A stretch of 64,000 bases of DNA from Siphonodentalium dalli (taxonomy: Eukaryota > Mollusca > Scaphopoda > Gadilida > Siphonodentaliidae): assembly GCA_032622095.1 (NCBI GenBank), contig CP136061.1:14089287-14153286 (forward strand). The letters are read 5' to 3'. This document shows positions 1 to 12,213 of this stretch, piece by piece (position 1 is the first letter of the stretch; every line of letters begins with the position of its first letter). A program made the position numbers and the translations under genes. The notes beneath the pieces were generated by a model that made no database searches, was not told the DNA's origin, and saw only the letters and a program-made list of their open reading frames with translations.

Positions 1-374
1 GACAAAAGTATGTGCACACTGCTTTGTAATACCACTGCTAATATACAGCCGGTAGTCTGTTGCATTATTCTGTTGAGTCAAATGAAAAATGATCACCAGT
101 TTCACAATGTGACTATATTGTTTTGTGTATACGTGTTAGTAACCGACTAGTGATTGGAGCCAAATTGTAGATCATAACGAACTGTAATGTGACAAATACC
201 ACTGTGTATGAACGGAAGTGAACGTTGTATCGCGGTAATCGGACATAAATCAAAGCCGCTCGACTCAGCTTGACTACGGTACGTATATTTTCGTCTTTCC
301 CTCCAAGTGTGTTACATCAGTTAATGGTTATAGACAACACGTTTATCTTACCAAATTACAATAAAGTACAGCAT

Positions 375-467
375 CGAGTCAATGGATAATTACCAGAAGT
401 AGGACAACTTTTTTGAGTTTGATAGTTAATTTATGTGTCTTTAGAATTCCTCAAATATATCGCATGC
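375..467 (+). repeat. ~92-bp direct repeat, copy 1
   Basis: The segment running from cgagtcaatgg to tatatcgcatgc recurs at 977-1068 with only scattered substitutions. Part of the following unique sequence (ctaattgcaagagctgacat) also appears at both 688-710 and 1070-1092, so the two regions share more than one block. This looks like an old duplication or two copies of a dispersed repeat. Confidence 0.75.
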
Positions 468-717
468 AGGTTTTGGTACATGGTACTATGTCTTTAAATC
501 CAGAGAAAATGATTTCAGACAGATATCCCCTTTCTTGGCGCCAAAATACACCAAAAATAGTCCCGAGACGACTGAGTTTCTGAGAAAAAAAAACAAGATG
601 GCGGATAAGCACCTTATATTGATTTCATATTAGGTCACCGACCTAATATGGGTTCATATACCGTCACTATATATCGACGCTGATTGGCTAATTGCAAGAG
701 CTGACATAATAATATAA

Positions 718-834
718 GTTACGGGACGCATAGTGGTCGGATATGATGTCATGTGAGGCGAAGTGAGATCAATATTAGGCGGGGCCGACCCTAATATCGA
801 TATCACTATATCCGACTACTAAGCGTCCCGTAAC
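718..834. repeat. Inverted repeat, MITE-like
   Basis: The left arm starts gttacgggacgc and the right arm ends gcgtcccgtaac. The ~27-nt arms pair with about two mismatches around a ~60-nt spacer that has its own small palindrome (atattaggcggggccgaccctaatat, 772-797). The structure suggests a small foldback element. I could not define a target-site duplication. Confidence 0.6.
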
Positions 835-976
835 GTATTTATAATGTCAATGGACAAAATCCACCATATCCCTTTAATTAATCGTCGCTGTAATTTATAG
901 TAATTTGGTAATTTAAATGGCAATTAACGTATGTAACGTCACAGTGACGCGACATGGGCGTTGAACGTCAGTACAC

Positions 977-1068
977 CGAGTCAATGGCGAATCACCAGAA
1001 GTAGGATAACTTTTTGAGTTTGATAGTTAATTTATGAGTCTTTAGATTTCCTCAAATATATCGCATGC
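977..1068 (+). repeat. ~92-bp direct repeat, copy 2
   Basis: This is the partner of the segment at 375-467, same orientation, differing at a handful of positions. It contains the shared block gagtttgatagttaatttat. It is followed directly by the ctaattgcaagagctgacat block that lies near 688 in the first region. Confidence 0.75.
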
Positions 1069-1947
1069 CGGCTAATTGCAAGAGCTGACATAATAAATCA
1101 ATATCTGCGCAATATATGGAGATAGAAAAAGGAAGATAATATTGTATCGTCCAATTATTATTATTATAGGTATGTCCCACATATATTATTATTATAGGTA
1201 TGTCCCACATATATGACAAGTTTTTTAATAGCAATCGTCATCGTATCTTATTCAATCCCGTTTTGATAAAATTTACAGTTTGTTGACTTTTATCGTGTCG
1301 CCATAGTTTACTAAATCGTAGAAAGTGTCTCTAGACAGACTTAGCAATTGTGATGGACGTATATTTAATTCATTAACTTAAATTCCAACTTTCGATTCAT
1401 GCAACTCCGTTCATGCTGAAGAAATATTGGTTTCACTCAGAGTGAAACCAGGTTAAAGTTTCATTATCGTAATCCAACTAATGAAATCGGTATGCATTAT
1501 TCTGGTACACTCTTTGTTGGCGAACTTTAAGTGTAAATCATCCACTCGTTTTAAAGGCACTCAATCCGATCAGAGAGTCACCATATCATCAAGATACATC
1601 AACAATTTTTTTTTTTAAATAGGATTATTTATCAGAATCGATTAATTGCAACAAAATAATGTTAACCACTGTCAACTATCGTACATGTATCAAATTTTTG
1701 CCTTATTTCTACTTGTTTTTAGAGTAATCCATCTTCATCTACAATTTTGACTGAGACCATCCATTTGACGGCGTTCTCTTGGACACAAATAATTTAAATA
1801 AAAAAATTCATAAATCGATATCTGATCACTTTGAGCATTGATGGATAGGTTCCTCGACTCGAAACAAAAATGTTTTACCCCAGAAGCCAATAAAATAGCA
1901 ATTTAGGGGTGTTTAATCGTACCTTTTAAACCCACACATGGGGTAGT

Positions 1948-4514
1948 AACATGTCAAATATGTAAAGTAACCAGGGGTATTCCATATATAACATGTCAAA
2001 TCTGCGAAGTAACCAGGTGTATTCCACATATATCATGTCAAATCTGTGAAGTAACCAGGTGTATTCCACATATAACATGTCAAAGCTGTGAAGTAACCAG
2101 GTGTATTCGACACATAACATGAAGTAACCAGGTGTATTCCATATATAACATGTCAACTGTGTGAAGTAACAGGTGTATTCCACATATAACATGAAGTAAC
2201 CAGGTGTATTTCATATATAACATGAAGTAACCAGGTGTATTTCATATATAACATGAAGTAACCAGGTGTATTTCATATATAACATGTCAAATCTGTGAAG
2301 TAACCAGGTGTATTCCATATATAACATGTCAAATATGTGAAGTAACCAGGTGAATTCCACATATAACATGTAAAATATGCGAAGTAACCAGGTGTATTCC
2401 ATATAAAACATGTCAAATGTGTGAAGTAACCAGGTGTATTCCATATATAAGATGTCAAATATGTGAAGTAACCAGGTATATTCCATAGATAACATGTCAA
2501 ATCTGTGAAGTAACCAGGTGTATTTCATATATAACATGTCAAATGTGTGAAGTAACCAGGTGTATTCCATATATAACATGTCAAATGTGTGAAGTAACCA
2601 GGTGTATTCCATATATAACATGTCAGATGTGTGAAGTAACCAGGTGTATTCCATATATAAGATGTCAAATCTGTGAAGTAACCAGGTGTATTTCATAGAT
2701 AACATGTCAAATATGTGAAGTAACCAGGTGTATTCCACATATAACATGAAGTATCCAGGTGTATTCCACATATAACATGTCAAATCCGTGAAGTATCCAG
2801 GTGTATTCCATATATAACATGTCAAATGTGTGAAGTAACCAGGTGTATTCCATATATAACATGAAGTATTCAGGTGTATTCCACATATAACACGTCAAAT
2901 CCGTGAAGTATCCAGGTGTATTCTATATATAACATGTCAAATGTGTGAAGTAACCAGGTGTATTCCACATATAACACGTCAAATCCGTGAAGTATCCAGG
3001 TGTATTCTATATATAACATGTCAAATGTGTGAAGTTGCCAGGTGTATTCCACATATAACATGTCAAATCCGTGAAGTATCCAGGTGTATTCCATATATAA
3101 CATGTCAAATGTGTGAAGTAACCAGGTGTATTCCATATATAACATGAAGTATCCAGGTGTATTCCACATATAACATGTCAAATCCGTGAAGTATCCAGGT
3201 GTATTCCACATATAACATGTCAAATCCGTGAAGTATCCAGGTGTATTCCATATATAACATGTCAAATCCGTGAAGTATCCAGGTGTATTCCACATATAAT
3301 ATGTCAAATCCGTGAAGTATCCAGGTGTATTCCATATATAACATGTCAAATATGTGAAGTAACCAGGTGAATTCCACATATAACATGAAGTAACCAGCTG
3401 TATTCCATATATAACATGTCAAATATGTGAAGTAACCAGGTGAATTCCACATATAACATGTAAAATATGTGAAGTAACCAGGTGTATTCCATATATAACA
3501 TGTCAAATGTGTGAAGTAGCCAGGTGTATTCCATATATAAGATGTCAAATATGTGAAGTAACCAGGTGTATTCCATATATAACATGTCAAATATGTGAAT
3601 TAACCAGGTGAATTCCACATATAACATGTAAAATATGTGAAGTAACCAGGTGTATTCCATATATAACATGTCAAATGTGTGAAGTAGCCAGGTGTATTCC
3701 ATATATAAGATGTCAAATATGTGAAGTAACCAGGTGTATTCCATATATAACATGTCAAATCTGTGAAGTAACCAGGTGTATTCCATACATAACATGTCAA
3801 ATCTGTGAAGTAACCAGGTGTATTTCATATAAAACATGTCAAATCTTTGAAGTAACCAGGTGTATTCCATATATAAGATGTCAAATATGTGAAGTAACCA
3901 TGTGTATACCATATATAACATGTCAAATCTGTGAAGTAACCAGGTGTAATCCATATATAACATGTCAAATCTGTGAAGTAACCAGGTGTACTCCATATAT
4001 AACATGCAAATATCTGAAGTAACCAGGTATATTCGATAGTAACCAGGTGTATTCGATAGTAACCAGGTGTATTCGATAGTAACCAGGTGTATTCGATAGT
4101 AACCAGGTGTATTCCATATATAACATGAAGTAACCAGGTGTATTCGATAGTAACCAGGTGTATTCGATAGTAACCAGGTGTATTCCATATATAACCTGAA
4201 GTAACATTGTGTATTCGATAGTAACCAGGTGTATTCGATAGTAACCAGGTGTATTCGATAGTAACCAGGTGTATTCCATAGTAACCAGGTGTATTCCATA
4301 GTAACCATGTGTATTCCATAGTAACCAGGTATATTCCATAGTAACCAGGTGTATTCCATAGTAACCATGTGTATTCCATAGTAACCAGGTGTATTCCATA
4401 GTAACCAGATGTATTCCATAGTAACCAGGTGTATTCCATAGTAACCAGGTGTATTCCATGATAACCAGGTGTATTCCATAGTAACCAGGTGTATTCCATA
4501 GTAACCAGGTGTAT
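1948..4514. repeat. 42/31/20-bp minisatellite array
   Basis: About 2.6 kb of tandem units share the core gtaaccaggtgtattccata. Most units are 42 bp (core plus tataacatgtcaaatctgtgaa-like extension), some are 31 bp (extension reduced to tataacatgaa), and from about 4019 most are 20 bp (core only, often ending attcgata). The three lengths differ by exactly 11 bp. Because 42 is divisible by three, long open frames run through the array on both strands (e.g. complement 2211-2825 and 3346-4479), but they are purely periodic and I do not regard them as genes. Confidence 0.95.
4019..4514. repeat. 20-bp sub-array of the minisatellite
   Basis: This end of the array is almost entirely 20-bp units agtaaccaggtgtattcgat or its ccat variant. 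Three 31-bp-type units with atataacatgaagt remain around 4110-4210. The sub-array is more homogeneous than the 42-bp part, suggesting recent local expansion of the shortest unit. Confidence 0.9.
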
Positions 4515-5704
4515 AACATTATTGTTGTTCTGACTTCAGCAATAACTTAATTTGAAAAATATTTTTTATTTTTTAGATTTTATATATTTTAATAAAAAAA
4601 ACAGCTGATTCGTCACGGATCCACCGTATACAGGTATATATACGAATAATCCAATGGCAGGAGCCACCGCATACAGGACGGCATATGTACGAATAATCCA
4701 TGGGCAGATCCTCTCCATAACATCGTATCTTCAGCTGGAATGACTATCGAGGTAGGATCCATCGATAAAATTTATTAGAGAATATTAAATTGAAGCAGCC
4801 GGAGGAGAACGTACTTTACTAAATTCTTAAGTAATATTGACCAAATAACGGAGATATATGAAGAAGTTGTTTAGCGACAAAACGGACATATTTAAAAACA
4901 GTGTTTTTGTTAACGATTATTAGTGACGAAATAACGGAGATATTTGAAAACAGTGTTTTTAAAGAGCGTACCCCAAACATCGTCTAGGCGCTTTGTTGTA
5001 TATTAGTTAATACACATTTCCGTTATTTAGAGTTATCACCCTTCATTCTGTTAAGCTTTGTCGATGGATTTATACGAAGGATCCTCTCAGTATTTACTGA
5101 AAAAGTATAGAAAATCATCTGTTATAGCGATCGTGGTAACAGTTAACCATATACATTGTGAGGTTAATCCGCCCACAAGGATGCATACGTTGCATTATAA
5201 CATTGAGATTCCGATCAACAATTGCAGCTAAGTTTGATATTAGAATAAATACAATATTGGAAAAAATATATATTTGTACTAAATTAATTCCACGATCACG
5301 TCAAGCCTGTAAAATCCCAACAACTAACACTTTATTGCGTAAATACAAGTTAATTGATTGGAGAAATAAACAATTTAAAGGCGCCGTCAGTTGCGTTTAA
5401 AATCGAATAAACAGCTTTCGCATAATGAACTACGACTGATAATTATTACGAATAGGGTACTACGTCACTAGAATGTGTGTTATTTATATTCGTTGTCGTT
5501 TTTCCTTATTCGTTGTCAGATTACGGTTTCGGATTAAAAAAAAACAAGCAAACAAATACATAAACAAATACATAATGTAATAATAAGTTCGCGATCGTTT
5601 CTCAGCTCCTCAATGTGGGAGATGACTCGGAGATTATGTCCTTAAATTGTGATCACCATGTGGCAATCAAATAATTCTTCGTCGGGAAACACGAGAAGCT
5701 TGCG
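4515..5704. other. Non-coding stretch with short duplications
   Basis: A ~50-bp imperfect tandem duplication lies near 4617-4715 (accgtatacagg / accgcatacagg ... acgaataatcca). A second short duplication carries aacagtgtttttgttaacg / aacagtgtttttaaagagcg near 4895-4960. An 80-codon open frame at 5158-5400 resembles nothing I know and is in AT-rich DNA, so I treat it as chance. Confidence 0.5.
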
Positions 5705-5760
5705 AAACACAAAACATTAAAACTAGGCGCACATGTTTGAAACACAAAGCACTAAAGCTA
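5705..5760 (+). repeat. 35-bp tandem repeat, left part
   Basis: This is the left remnant of a 35-bp tandem repeat with unit taggcgcacatgtttgaaac followed by aaaaagcactaaagc. It breaks off exactly at ...aaagcta (5760) and resumes at taggcgc (8355). The 5761-8354 element therefore sits within the repeat. Confidence 0.85.
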
Positions 5761-6364
5761 CACGGTTAGAAAATACTGTCGGTTCGACGGATTCGGGCCG
5801 TAATAATCGACGGTCCCATACCGTTTCATCAGTTTGACGGTTTTTTACCGTTATTTTATGTGCCCATGAAAATTGTCTAAATTAAATATTTTCGCGATTC
5901 AAAGTCATGACGTCAAAATTCAATAGTATATTTATCGGCTACCACATTATATACGGCAATGACTCCATACAGTATGACTGAATCTTACTCTGCTGATAAT
6001 TAATAAGTATTATTAATCCGGCATTCATTCAGTGCTATGCGAATCCGTACGTATTAGCATGAGTACGTTATTCTCATTCCGGGTTTAAGTTCCCGCTTTA
6101 GCACTCACCTCATTTATTCGCCATTTATCGTTGGCAAAATTTGTCATTACAAACTATTGTTTTTTGGGAAACTGTTACCTTTTCAATTGTGGACAGTTGT
6201 TAAGACGGTCTGATTTCGGTTCCTTTGATAACCGGACAAGTTTCAATTCTGCGAAACCGCCTTAATCATTGACAATTTCCACTAAATTCGAGAGTAGAGA
6301 TTCATGCCAATCAATCATGGCATAATCCGGGGTCGGCTGTAACCTGACTTCATTCGACTCAGTG

Positions 6365-6640
6365 CTGACGTTGAAATTGACAGTGTTGTGACTTTGTATC
6401 AAAACACTGGCACATTTACTGACACAAGAGGATACAGGTACAATTAACACGAGCTTCGATGTCAACCAGTAGTGAGAATAATAAAAACAACGAACAGCTA
6501 TTATAATTAGAATGTTGACAATCCAGTTGACAGTGTTCTGAATCTAATTGTTTCAAAGAACATGCATGTACATTTACAAGAGAGGATGTACATGTAATGT
6601 ACGCATCAGTGTAATTCACAAGAGCTTCAATGTCAACAAC
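6365..6640. repeat. Internal ~110-bp duplication
   Basis: Two diverged copies (about 6365-6465 and 6520-6640) each run from a gacagtgtt block through catttac...caagag and tacaggta/tacatgta to gagcttc(g/a)atgtcaac. They lie inside the 5761-8354 element and may be the eroded remnant of a longer repeat. Confidence 0.55.
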
Positions 6641-7029
6641 ACCATAAACAATGAACTGACACCGCGCAGTGACGGATGATCACATATCTAGAATTCCAAC
6701 TTTACAATTACACGGACCAATTCATCCCGTGTTCATCAATTTGCATTGAAAGGTGTGGATATGAGACATTGTCATCATTCGCCATGTTATCGTCAAGTTA
6801 TTACGACAATTTACCGGGAGCACATTATTGGTTGGATGTTCTTATTAAACTATCTTTGGCTGACTCACTGATATTGATACTAAGTATACAGTTTGATGCA
6901 TCATGCTTTACATTTTCATGGAAAATGTGCGACTACAGGAGAACATTGTCGCCAAGACATCGCGCACAGTTATTATGGGATTTGCTGTTGTCTTGAAGGT
7001 TGCAATCCCAACTAGCTGTTATTGATATA

Positions 7030-7513
7030 CAGTACCAGTCAAAAGAAGTGGTATATTAACCGCGCTATTTTCGCGCCCAATATCGCAATACTATTGTAAG
7101 TGGAAACGCTTATAAGCACGTCGCTTGTGATACTATTGCAATATTTTGCACTTAATATCTCAATATTTTTCGCTTAATATTGCGAGATTTAAATCAAATT
7201 ATTGCTTCTTCTATATTGTTTATTGAATAAATAGAGACAATGTTTTAGATATGTATACAATTATAGTTGTAAATGCTATATGTACACTATATGTACACTA
7301 TGTGCACATTATTTATCTAATATAAATATAACACTATCGGGTCTGTATGAAATTTAGCGTGCTTAGTATCGCAATATTTTGCGTTCAATATTGCAATAAA
7401 AAGCGCGACAGATTTTTGGTATTGTGGTATAATCACGCCTTTTTCTAAACTAAGCACGCCCAATATCGCAATAAAGGTGCGTCTAAAAATACAACTTCTT
7501 CTGACTGATACTG
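7030..7513. mobile_element. Tc1/mariner-like MITE, nested
   Basis: The 484-bp element starts cagtaccagtcaaaagaagt; the reverse complement of its right end starts cagtatcagtcagaagaagt. The inverted repeats match at about 25 of 28 positions. TA dinucleotides flank both ends (7028-7029, 7514-7515). CAGT termini plus TA duplication are typical of Tc1/mariner MITEs. Internally it repeats short motifs such as caatatcgcaata and caatattgcaata. It sits inside the 5761-8354 element, so it is younger. Confidence 0.8.
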
Positions 7514-7691
7514 TATTGTCATGATGTACGGATTCACCTGTTAAAACAAAAACTGTACCTACAAGTGACTGGACAATTTCACGCCTTACATGTTACCATA
7601 ACGTATGCCATTAAGATGTTTTACATTTACATGTACATACATTTGAGTTTTAGCTGTGAAACATGTAGCTTTGTTCTTTTTATGGCTTAAA

Positions 7692-8055
7692 AGGGCATGC
7701 CGATTCATTTTTAGAATGGTCGAAATTAGTATTACTCATAACTGAATAGTGATCGGTTGGCTTATCAGCTATTAAGAGTGTCGTTTTTTATTTACAGCCA
7801 TATTATACAGTAGTTAGTGAAATGCGAACACATTACGCGTGTGCAGCCTTTTTCGGGATTAAATTCTACGAGGCAGATAACAAGCTTGATCCTCTGCAAA
7901 CTGCAAAGTTTCATAAGTATTGTCTATCACTTTATGCATTGAGGATTTACATTTCATCAAAACTATCATCGTAACATAAGAACTAAGATGTATTTTTCAG
8001 TTACGAAGAATACTAGTTTCGACCATTCAAAAACATATGAATCGTAATGCATACC
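7692..8055. repeat. Foldback pair inside the large element
   Basis: The left arm (7692-7747, gggcatgccgattcat ... gaatggtcgaaattagtatt) pairs with the right arm (7999-8055, ... gaatactagtttcgaccatt ... atgcatacc) at about 80 percent identity with small gaps. The ~250-nt spacer is AT-rich. It may be another nested, older foldback element. Confidence 0.6.
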
Positions 8056-8354
8056 GGGAAATCATATTGTCACCATGGGAACCTGGCTGATTCTATGGTA
8101 AATTAGCAAATTAAGAGAAAAAAATTGGTATTGACCCATGAAAATTACCATTGGTCTTAAATTAATTAATTAAACTGTGTTGAACCGTAAAATTTATAAC
8201 GGTCGGACAGTTACTGGTTACGGTCTGCCAGTTACTTAAACGGTTTTATACCGTGGAACATGCTAATGCCTGGCCGTATGTTTAACTGTTAAAGGTTGGC
8301 AGCGATGTTGCGCGGTCTCAGACAGTTAATACGACGGTCTTTTTTCTAACAGTG

Positions 8355-8475
8355 TAGGCGCACATGTTTGAAACAAAAAGCACTAGAGCTAGGCGCACAT
8401 GTTTGAAACAAAAAGCACTAAAGCTAGGCGCACATGTTTGAAACACAAAACACTAAATCTAGGCGCACATGTTTT
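8355..8475 (+). repeat. 35-bp tandem repeat, right part
   Basis: Three further units taggcgcacatgtttgaaac plus aaaaagcact(a/g)(a/g)agc and a partial fourth continue the array interrupted at 5760. A 118-codon open frame (8399-8755) begins inside them and shows no domain. Confidence 0.85.
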
Positions 8476-8954
8476 CGGTTACGGCGACGAGTCTTTCGGA
8501 TCCGTTCATCGGATGCGGTTGTCTTGCACAGATTTGCTGTTTCGTTCCGTTGTGGTCAATCGAAAGCTGTTCGATAGTAACGCGTTTCAGTTATCTTCAG
8601 CAGGGATATCGAGAAGGATGAAGCATTTACATTTATTTACTGGGATTTTAACGACATTTTCAACAGCCAGGGTCACTTCGTGTCGTGTCATGAATACGGC
8701 GGAGTATATGAACCCCTCCCTGACAATGACCCGAATCCTACGTACCAAAAGATGAGGGTGTCACCCTCCCTATGATTCCTGTGGAAACGCACAATCAAAT
8801 CATAGAAGTACGAAGACGTCGATTCTACAATAAGGTGTTGGAATATTTGGATTGAACTGTGCGCACTTGTCCATTCCCTTGGGATTGCCCATTCTCGAAG
8901 AACATAATTGTGTTCTCCACGCGGACATTCGCTTGAAATTACCGATTCACGTAG

Positions 8955-9183
8955 CACGGATTCAACACTGGACTTACACGATCCGTGCCAGTTCATCGCC
9001 ATACGTTCGTTGCGGTAAATCGAGTGTCGGGAGATAATGGTACTTCAGGGCAGTGTTCTCAAGATTGGACCGCAATAAAATCAAAGACAGGTCGTAGCAT
9101 CTACCGGGATAATATCGATCGAATCCGGAAATCACTGACATCGGTACAGAGGGCGGTTCAACGTATACATGACACTGATTAGC
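8955..9183 (+). repeat. ~225-bp dispersed repeat, copy 1
   Basis: The segment acttacacgatccgtgccag ... gacactgattag recurs at 12742-12969 and 13300-13533, all in the same orientation and always next to the 33-mer or 20-bp arrays. Shared landmarks are gggagataatggtac, taccgggataatatcgat and actgacatcggtaca. It appears to be a fixed component of the satellite module. Confidence 0.8.
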
Positions 9184-9207
9184 AGTTTTTATTGGGAAAC
9201 GACTGGG

Positions 9208-12150
9208 AAGCGTGTCCTATTGTGCAAATACATACCAAGAAGGCGTCGTAATGCGCATATACCTACCGACCCGAGACGTCCTAATGCTCATAGACCTACC
9301 GTCACATGACGTCCTAATACACACACACCTACTGACCAAAGCGTCATAATGCCCCCAGACCTAGCGACCCAAGCGTCCTAATACCCCCAGACCTACCGAC
9401 CCAATGCGTCCTAATGAGCATAGACCTACCGACCCGAGGCGTCCTAATGCCCATAGACCTACCGTCACATGACGTCCTAATACACACACTTACTGACCCA
9501 AGCGTCCTAATGCCCCCAGACCTAGCGACCCAAGCGTCCTAATACCCCCAGAACTACCGACCCAATGCGTCCTAATGAGCATAGACCTACCGACCCGAGG
9601 CGTCCTTATGCCCATAGACCTACCGTCACATGGCGTCCTAATACACACACACCTACTGACCCAAGCGTCCTAATGATCCCAGACATACCGACTCAATGCG
9701 TCCTAATGAGCATAGACCTACTGACCCGAGGCGTCCTAATGCCCATAGACCTACCGTCACATGGCGTCCTAATACACACACGCCTACTGACCCAAGCGTC
9801 CTAATGATCCCAGACATACCGACTCAAGCGTCCTAATAACCCCAGACCTACCGACCCAATGCGTCCTAATGAGCATAGACCTACCGACCCGATGCGTCCT
9901 AATGTCCATAGACATACCGTCACATGACGTCCTAATACACACACTTACCGACCCAAGCGTCCTAATACCCCAGACCTACCGACCCAATGCGTCCTAATGA
10001 GCATATACCTACCGTCACATGACGTCCTAATACACACACCTACTGACCCAAGCGTCCTAATGCCCCCAGACCTACCGACCCAAGCGTCCTAATACCCCCA
10101 GACCTACCGACCCAATGCGTCATAATGCCCATAGACCTACCGTCACATGACGTACTAATACACACACACCTACTGACCCAAGCGTCCTAATACCCCCAGA
10201 CCTACCGACCCAATGCGTCATAATGAGCATAGACCTACCGACCCGATGCGTCCTAATGTCCATAGACATACCGTCACATGACGTCCTAATACACACACTT
10301 ACCGACCCAAGCGTCCTAATACCCCAGACCTACCGACCCAATGCGTCCTAATGAGCATATACCTACCGTCACATGACGTCCTAATACACACACCTACTGA
10401 CCCAAGCGTCCTAATGCCCCCAGACCTACCGACCCAAGCGTCCTAATACCCCCAGACCTACCGACCCAATGCGTCATAATGAGCATAGACCTACCGACCC
10501 GATGCGTCCTAATGTCCATAGACATACCGTCACATGACGTCCTAATACACACACTTACCGACCCAAGCGTCCTAATACCCCAGACCTACCGACCCAATGC
10601 GTCCTAATGAGCATAGACCTACCTACCCGAGGCGTCCTAATGTCCATAGACATACCGTCACATGACGTCATAATACACACACACCTACTGACCCAAGCGT
10701 CCTAATGCCCACATACATACCGACCCAAGCGTCCTAATACCCCAGACCTACCGACCCAATGCGTCCTAATGAGCATATACCTACCGTCACATGACGTCCT
10801 AATACACACACCTACTGACCCAAGCGGCCTAATGCCCCCAGACCTAGCGACCCTAGCGTCCTAATACCCCCAGACCTACCGACCCAATGCGTCATAATGA
10901 GCATAGACCTACCGACCCGAGGCGTCCTAATGCCCATAGACCTACCGTCACATGACGTCCTAATACACACACACCTACTGACCCAAGCGTCATAATGCCC
11001 ACATACATACCGACCCAAGCGTCCTAATACCCCAGACCTACCGACCCAATGCGTCCTAATGAGCATAGACCTACCGACCCGAGGCGTCCTAATGAGCATA
11101 GACCTACCGACCCGAGGCGTCCTAATGAGCATAGACCTACCGACCCGAGGCGTCCTAATGCACATAGACCTACGGTCACATGACGTCATAATACACACAC
11201 ACCTACTGACCCAAGCGTCATAATGCCCCCAGACCTACAGACCCAATCGTACTAATACCCCCAGACCTACCGACCCAATGCGTCATAATGAGCATAGACC
11301 TAACGACCCGAGGCGTCCTAATGCCCATAGACCTACCGTCACATGACGTCCTAATACACACACACCTACTGACCCAAGCGTCATAATGCCCCCAGACCTA
11401 CCGACCCAAGCGTCATAATACCCCCAGACCTACCGACCCAATGCGTCCTAATGAGCATAGACCTACCGACCCGAGGCGTCCTAATGCCCACATACCTACC
11501 GTCACTTGACGTCCTAATACACACACACCTACTGACCCAAGCGTCCTAATACCGCCATATCTACCGACCCAATGCGTCCTAATGAGCATAGACCTATCGA
11601 CCAGAGGCGTCCTAATGCCCATATACCTACCGTCACATGACGTGCTAATACACACACATATACTGATCCAAGCGTCCTAATGCCCCCAGACCTAGCGACC
11701 CAAGCGTCCTAATTAACTTAGATATCGACACAATGCGTCCCAATGCACACATATACCGACCCAAGGCGTCCTTATGCACACATATACGGACCCAACTGCG
11801 CATACATTTACTGCCCAAGGCATCATAATGGATCACCCAGGGCGTCTTATTGTGCATACGCACAAAGAAGGCACCATACAACGCATAGACCTACTGACCC
11901 ATGGTGTCCCGATGCACATAGACCTATACTGACCAAGTGTGTCCTAACGCACAAACATACCGACCCAAGCGTCCTAATGCGCATATATTTACCGTCCCAA
12001 GGCGTCCTACGCGCAAAGACATAGCGAGTGAGCCAGCATGGATCACTCAGGGCGTCTTATTGCACACATGCATACACAGAATGTGCCATACAACGCACAA
12101 ACCTACCGACCCAAGGCGTCCTAATGCACATAGACCTACCTAGTGAGCCA
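9208..12150. repeat. 33-mer satellite with higher-order repeats
   Basis: About 2.9 kb of 32-33-bp monomers share the frame cctaat...gacctaccgaccc...gcgt. At least five monomer types recur in order: gagcatagacc/gaggcgt, cccatagacc/tcacatgacgt, acacacacacc/caagcgt, cccccagacc/caagcgt and acccccagacc/caatgcgt. Together they make a higher-order unit of about 160-163 bp, visible as the spacing between tcacatgacgt monomers. Some higher-order units have lost monomers. The right edge (about 11700-12150) is diverged. Open frames in it are periodic artefacts. Confidence 0.92.
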
Positions 12151-12213
12151 GCAAAACACAAAATCAGAATAAAACTGAACAGAAATCAGCGTGGGAACAT
12201 TTTGGCTTCAACT

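Larger units (their letters stand above)
1..1947. other. AT-rich non-coding DNA
   Basis: No open frame here has recognisable protein character. The stretch holds a dispersed pair of ~92-bp direct repeats (375-467 and 977-1068), small palindromes built on atattaggtc near 627-650 and 770-800, and an inverted repeat at 718-834. The remainder shows no structure I can name. Confidence 0.6.
5761..8354. mobile_element. TA-flanked DNA transposon, non-autonomous
   Basis: The element begins cacggttagaaaa and ends ttttctaacagtg, giving a 13-bp terminal inverted repeat with one mismatch. It lies between duplicated TA dinucleotides (5759-5760 and 8355-8356) inside a 35-bp tandem repeat, so the empty site aaagc-TA-ggcgc can be read directly. 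Both subterminal regions are rich in accgt/acggt motifs. I see no transposase. Internal open frames (e.g. 6676-6996, 106 codons) have no recognisable domain. TA target duplication fits Tc1/mariner-like or other TA-specific superfamilies, but the terminus is not the usual CAGT, so the superfamily is unassigned. Confidence 0.8.

Noticed and set aside
3346..4479. 377-codon minus-strand open frame and other long frames in 1.9-4.5 kb
   Set aside because: The peptide is a pure repeat of EYTWLL/NTPGYF units created by a 42-bp and 20-bp array; frames are open on both strands and there is no domain.
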